Shown piece after piece: positions 31,426-34,789 of a stretch of 34,789 nt of DNA. A program made the translations under genes and the position numbers. Where the stretch lies: the NCBI GenBank assembly GCA_023459675.1, contig JAEWTC010000014.1, forward strand, positions 1-34,789. Reading direction: 5' to 3'. The notes under the pieces were generated by a model. The model saw only the letters and a list, made by a program, of their open reading frames with translations, was not told where the DNA came from and did not search any database. Position 1 is the stretch's first letter. Each line of letters begins with the position of its first letter. Source of the stretch: Bacillota bacterium (GTDB taxonomy: Bacteria; Bacillota; Clostridia; Christensenellales; Aristaeellaceae).

Positions 31426-32298
31426 ATGATTCAATCCAAAAACTCCCGCCTGGGCGACGCCGTGATCGTATTCATCTGCATTCTTCTGATTCTTGTTTGC
31501 TTTCTTCCCGTTTTGAACGTGTTTGCCCGCTCGCTGAGCAATCCCATGGCGCTGGTACGCCGGGAAGTCTATCTTTGGCCGAAGAACCTGGACGTGACCG
31601 CATACACGTTGGTGCTCAAGGACGCGAAGTATACCTGGTCGCTGGGGTGGACCGCCATCCTCACGGTCATCTGCACGCTGCTGTCCATGACCATGACCAC
31701 GCTGTGCGCCTATCCGCTGATCTACCAGCAGCTCAAGGGCCGCAAGCTGATCAACAGCTTTATCCTGCTGACGATGTACTTTAACGCCGGAACCATTCCA
31801 AACTTTATCCTGTTCAAGGATCTGGGGCTGATCAACCAGCCTGCCGTGCTGATTATCCCGTACACGCTGAGCGTGTTCAACATGATCATCATGCGCTCGT
31901 TTTTACAGAACATTCCCGAAAGCCTCCGCGAATCCGCGGAGCTGGACGGCGCAGGGCCCGTGCGCATTCTGGTGTCCATCTATCTGCCCCTGTCCACGTC
32001 CGTCATCGCCACGCTCTCGCTGTTCTACGCCGTGGGCCGCTGGAACGGCTACTCCGACGCCTTGATGTTCATGAACTCCAACAAACCCTATTATCCCATC
32101 CAGCTGCTTTTGTACTATATCATCCAGTCCAAAACCAGCGTGGACGCCGCGACGCAGGAGGGTTTCACCTCGCCGGGCGCTTCGGAATCCATCAAGGCGG
32201 CAACCGTGATGATCGCAACCATCCCCATTCTGCTGGTTTACCCTTGGCTCCAGCGCTACTTCATTTCGGGCGTAACGCTTGGCGCAATGAAGGGCTGA
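31426..32298 (+). CDS. Sugar ABC transporter permease, YtcP/LplC family
   Basis: The product is 290 aa with about six membrane helices. The EAA loop reads ESAELDGAGPVRILVSIYLP. NVFARSLSNP near the N-terminus, LTMYFNAGTIPNFIL and the C-terminal ISGVTLGAMKG are hallmarks of the YtcP/LplC partner permeases. GGGAGGAAG precedes ATG 31426, 15 bases after the first permease's stop, so the two are co-transcribed. The binding-protein gene follows after 63 bases. Confidence 0.94.
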   Translation: MIQSKNSRLGDAVIVFICILLILVCFLPVLNVFARSLSNPMALVRREVYLWPKNLDVTAYTLVLKDAKYTWSLGWTAILTVICTLLSMTMTTLCAYPLIYQQLKGRKLINSFILLTMYFNAGTIPNFILFKDLGLINQPAVLIIPYTLSVFNMIIMRSFLQNIPESLRESAELDGAGPVRILVSIYLPLSTSVIATLSLFYAVGRWNGYSDALMFMNSNKPYYPIQLLLYYIIQSKTSVDAATQEGFTSPGASESIKAATVMIATIPILLVYPWLQRYFISGVTLGAMKG

Positions 32299-32361
32299 CA
32301 ACCGTACCCGGCACGCCTAGTACAGGCTGTGTTCATGGTAATAAAAAAAGGAGGGCAACCC

Positions 32362-33969
32362 ATGAAAAAACTACTCGCGCTTCTCTTGACCTCCATGCTG
32401 ATGGTTTCCTTGTTGGCTCCCGTCGCATTGGCCGCGGATGCGGGCTTTGTGGATGGAAAGTTCACGGAAACGCGCCACATCACCGTGGAAATCTTCGACC
32501 GCAGCACCGACGGAACCATTGCGGACGACAACGTCTACACCGATTTCATCAAACAGGGCATGCTTGACAAGTACAACGTCGAAGTCGAGTTTGTTACGGT
32601 TCCCCGCTGGGAAGAAAACAACCTGATCCCCACCTATCTGGCCGCGGGCAGCGCGCCCGACGTCAGCTACACCTACAACGACGGCGCGATCTACACCTAC
32701 TTCATGCAGGACGCCGTGCTGGACCTGCAGCCGCTTCTGGACGAGTATAAGGATCTGATCCCCGATCTGAGCTCCCTGCTCGGCGAAGCGAACCTGACCT
32801 GGAAGCTCGACCCCATGACCGGCACCAACTATGCCATCTGCGCCCGCCGCATGAACGTGGCCCGCATCAACACCTTCGTGCGCGAAGACTGGCTCAAAAA
32901 GCTAGGCCTTGCCGTACCCACCACTACGCAGGAATTTGAAGATATGCTGGTTGCCTTCAAAAACAACGCGGAACTCCTGCTGGGCGCCGACGCGGACAAG
33001 ATGGTTCCCTATGCCATGACCGAAGACGTGGGCTGGGAAGCCAACAACATTCTCTATTCCTTCGTGCCGGACGAATTCACCACCGACAAGTACAATTACA
33101 TTTACTTTGACGACCGTCAGTTCCTGCTTCCGGGCGTCAAGGAGGGCGTGCGGCTGCTCAACAAATGGTTCAACGACGGCCTGATCCTTCAGGACTTCTC
33201 CCTCTACGCCGCGGGCGATGAAACCGTTAACAACCTTATGAAGGCCGGCTTTGTCGGCGCGTTCGAGGCCAACTGGGATTATCCCTACCGCAACGGCGAA
33301 GAGAGCATTCACTATATGCTCCAGCAGGCGCAGGGTGAAGACGCCGTCTACATCGCCATCGATCCGTTCAAGAACGACGCCGGCGTCACCAAGAAGGTCA
33401 ACTACTCCACCAACGACCGTTGGATCTTCTTCCCCTACACCAACGACGAACCCCTTGCGTCGCTGCTGTACCTCAACTTCATCGCGACCTTCGAAAACCG
33501 CCTGTTCCTGCAGATCGGCACCGAAGGCATCAACCATGAAGTGACCGCGGACGGCGTCATCAAGAGCATCCCCGCCGAAGCGGGCCGCAACAAGATGTCC
33601 TCCTCCAACAACATCGACACCACCATGGTCATCAACGGCCTGGATCTGGGCGATCCCGCAAAGACCATTCAGGCGATGGCGCTCGGGTATGCAAAAGTGG
33701 ATCCGCGCTTTATCGAAACCGCGTATGCGCTGGCGCTCACCAACGGCGTTTCGTATCCCAACTTCAACCTCGGCGATATCGCCGCGGCGGAAGGCATGAG
33801 CAACGTGCTGGCCGACAAGCGCAAGGTTGTGCTCAACACCGCCATCAACGCGTCCGTTGAAAACTTCGACGCCGTGTGGGATGCCGGCATGGCGGACTAT
33901 ATGGCTTCCGGCGGGCAGGCGATCCTCGACGAGCGCATGGCCAAGTGGGTTGCCGCGTTCGGCGAATAA
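32362..33969 (+). CDS. Extracellular sugar-binding protein of the ABC transporter
   Basis: The product is 535 aa, large as is usual for LipO-type binding proteins. The signal peptide (KK, hydrophobic LLALLLTSMLMVSLL) ends at VALAADAG with an A-x-A type I site. There is no cysteine in the lipobox position, although binding proteins of monoderm bacteria are normally lipoproteins. The mature part shows family 1 binding-protein features: VEVEFVTVPRWEENNL, TYLAAGSAPDVSYTYNDG and FVREDWLKKLGLAVPTT. AAAAGGAGGG precedes ATG 32362. As last gene of the permease run it delivers the oligosaccharide. How it stays near the cell without a lipid anchor is unclear. Confidence 0.93.
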   Translation: MKKLLALLLTSMLMVSLLAPVALAADAGFVDGKFTETRHITVEIFDRSTDGTIADDNVYTDFIKQGMLDKYNVEVEFVTVPRWEENNLIPTYLAAGSAPDVSYTYNDGAIYTYFMQDAVLDLQPLLDEYKDLIPDLSSLLGEANLTWKLDPMTGTNYAICARRMNVARINTFVREDWLKKLGLAVPTTTQEFEDMLVAFKNNAELLLGADADKMVPYAMTEDVGWEANNILYSFVPDEFTTDKYNYIYFDDRQFLLPGVKEGVRLLNKWFNDGLILQDFSLYAAGDETVNNLMKAGFVGAFEANWDYPYRNGEESIHYMLQQAQGEDAVYIAIDPFKNDAGVTKKVNYSTNDRWIFFPYTNDEPLASLLYLNFIATFENRLFLQIGTEGINHEVTADGVIKSIPAEAGRNKMSSSNNIDTTMVINGLDLGDPAKTIQAMALGYAKVDPRFIETAYALALTNGVSYPNFNLGDIAAAEGMSNVLADKRKVVLNTAINASVENFDAVWDAGMADYMASGGQAILDERMAKWVAAFGE

Positions 33970-34021
33970 GCAACTGGCCGTACCCAAGGTTTCCCGGTTT
34001 CTATTCGCAAATGACAAGCAA

Positions 34022-34060
34022 GAAGCCGCCTGCACTCGCAGGCGGCTTCCCTGTTTCCTT
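34022..34060. terminator. Terminator between the binding-protein gene and the DUF1801 gene
   Basis: A perfect 12-bp stem (GAAGCCGCCTGC and its complement) with a four-base loop is followed on the plus strand by CCTGTTTCCTT. It lies 52 bases after the plus-strand gene and 14 bases before the end of the minus-strand gene, so it can act in both directions. Confidence 0.85.
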
Positions 34061-34074
34061 GTCATCCCGGCGGT

Positions 34075-34431
34075 TTACGCCCCGTCTTCCTCAACGCAGA
34101 AGCGGACGATCGCCTGGATGAGTTCCTTGGGCAGCGGCTTGCCGTAGGGGAACTGCACAGCGCCCTTGGAGGTTTTGTACTGGGTGAGCTCCGGTAGAAA
34201 GCGCGCCATGGCGTCCGCGCCCGGGTACAGGCCGATGTGGGCCTTGTGGGCGGCGAAATGCACCAGGTTATGCTTCCCGGCGAAGGTCGGCATCGCCCAC
34301 GCAATCCGTTCCGTGGCGGCGGGCGCGGCTTCGCGGATCAGCGCGCGCAGTTCCCGCAGAACGGGCTGCACGGCGGCCGGCGCTTCTTCGATATACGCGT
34401 CTATGGTCTGGGCAACAGTAGGCTTGTCCAT
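34075..34431 (-). CDS. DUF1801 (YdhG-like) protein
   Basis: The 118-aa product has the DUF1801 fold, seen in YdhG-type proteins. The N-terminal TIDAYIEEAP and VLRELRALIREAAP lead to WAMPTFAGKHNLVHFAAHKAHIGLYP, and the C-terminal KGAVQFPYGKPLP closes the family pattern. YdhG of Bacillus has been described as an iron chaperone resembling frataxin; carrying that role over is inference. AGGGAGGAAG precedes ATG 34431. It follows thrS by 14 bases and is probably on the same transcript. Confidence 0.88.
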   Translation of the reverse strand: MDKPTVAQTIDAYIEEAPAAVQPVLRELRALIREAAPAATERIAWAMPTFAGKHNLVHFAAHKAHIGLYPGADAMARFLPELTQYKTSKGAVQFPYGKPLPKELIQAIVRFCVEEDGA

Positions 34432-34445
34432 AGGCTTCCTCCCTA

Positions 34446-34789
34446 TTAGTCCAGGGTCTTGTGGTCGTTCAGGGCTTTGATCAAAGAAACGGCTTCACCG
34501 AAGGGCACCGTGCCCACGTTATCGCCCTTGCGGTTGCGGATGGTCACGGTCTTGTCCTCGGCCTCGCGGTCGCCCAGCACGAACATGTAGGGGATTTTCT
34601 CCATCTGTGCCTCGCGAACCTTGAAGCCGATCTTTTCATTGCGCAGGTCCAGCTCGCAGCGTAGATCCGCGTCCCACAGCATTTGCTGCAGCGCGTGCGC
34701 GGCCTCGTCGCTGCGGTTGGTGATGGTGAGGATCTTCACCTGCGTGGGGGAAAGCCACGTGGGGAACGCGCCGCCGAACTGTTCCGTGA
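34446..34789 (-). CDS. thrS: Threonyl-tRNA synthetase, C-terminal part (partial)
   Basis: The frame enters from the right edge; the first full codon is at 34787-34785 and about 114 residues are visible. They form the anticodon-binding domain of ThrRS: GGAFPTWLSPTQVKI at the domain entry, then RNEKIGFKVREAQMEKIPY, FVLGDREAEDKTVTIR and a tail ending KALNDHKTLD. The enzyme charges tRNA-Thr. The internal GTG at 34739 is not a real start. The catalytic and editing domains lie outside the window. Confidence 0.95.
   Translation of the reverse strand, partial: TEQFGGAFPTWLSPTQVKILTITNRSDEAAHALQQMLWDADLRCELDLRNEKIGFKVREAQMEKIPYMFVLGDREAEDKTVTIRNRKGDNVGTVPFGEAVSLIKALNDHKTLD

Overview
The window is chromosomal DNA of a GC-rich monoderm bacterium. 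It most likely comes from the Clostridia (Bacillota), perhaps a Christensenellales- or Oscillospirales-like lineage. The support is strong AGGAGG ribosome-binding sites and consensus sigma-A promoters, a perfect CIRCE operator, RecD2 without RecBC, a DUF4364 protein, LplB/YtcP-type sugar permeases, two proteins ending in sortase-type anchors, and the order rimO-pgsA-cinA(C)-recA. The lineage call is inference; no rRNA is present.

Layout. 1-1488 (-): end-truncated FAD-dependent oxidoreductase of the COG2509 type. 1606-4594 (+): polytopic membrane protein, lspA, rluD. 4682-8160 (+): rimO-pgsA-pncC-recA with overlapping or nearly abutting genes, closed by a strong terminator. 8366-9484 (+): surface protein of beta-helix type. 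9555-10886 (-): solitary dnaA. 11405-12457: an unrecognised 162-aa protein and a secreted peptidoglycan-binding protein. 12803-15699 (+): recD2-comF. 15835-17557 (+): HPr-like protein, DUF4364 regulator, thymidine kinase. 17763-19740: CIRCE and htpG. 20007-21248 (-): surface protein with a C-type-lectin-like domain. 21531-25698 (-): GNAT, secG, ECF S component, ferritin-like protein, DUF1858 protein, heliorhodopsin, small membrane zinc-ribbon protein, then tRNA-Lys. 26125-33969 (+): DegV, then a glycan-use locus (GH2 glycosidase, two ABC permeases, solute-binding protein; no ATPase). 34075-34789 (-): DUF1801 protein and the 3' end of thrS.

Most of this is core genome (DNA repair, initiation, lipoprotein maturation, lipid and tRNA functions). 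The accessory points of interest are four. First, a heliorhodopsin with every key residue I could check, its own extended -10 promoter and a palindromic candidate operator, next to a zinc-ribbon membrane protein. Second, exact CIRCE control of htpG. Third, two lower-GC surface proteins with variant TGD anchor motifs. Fourth, a sugar-uptake locus whose binding protein has a signal peptide but no lipobox cysteine. I saw no insertion sequence, prophage or CRISPR array.
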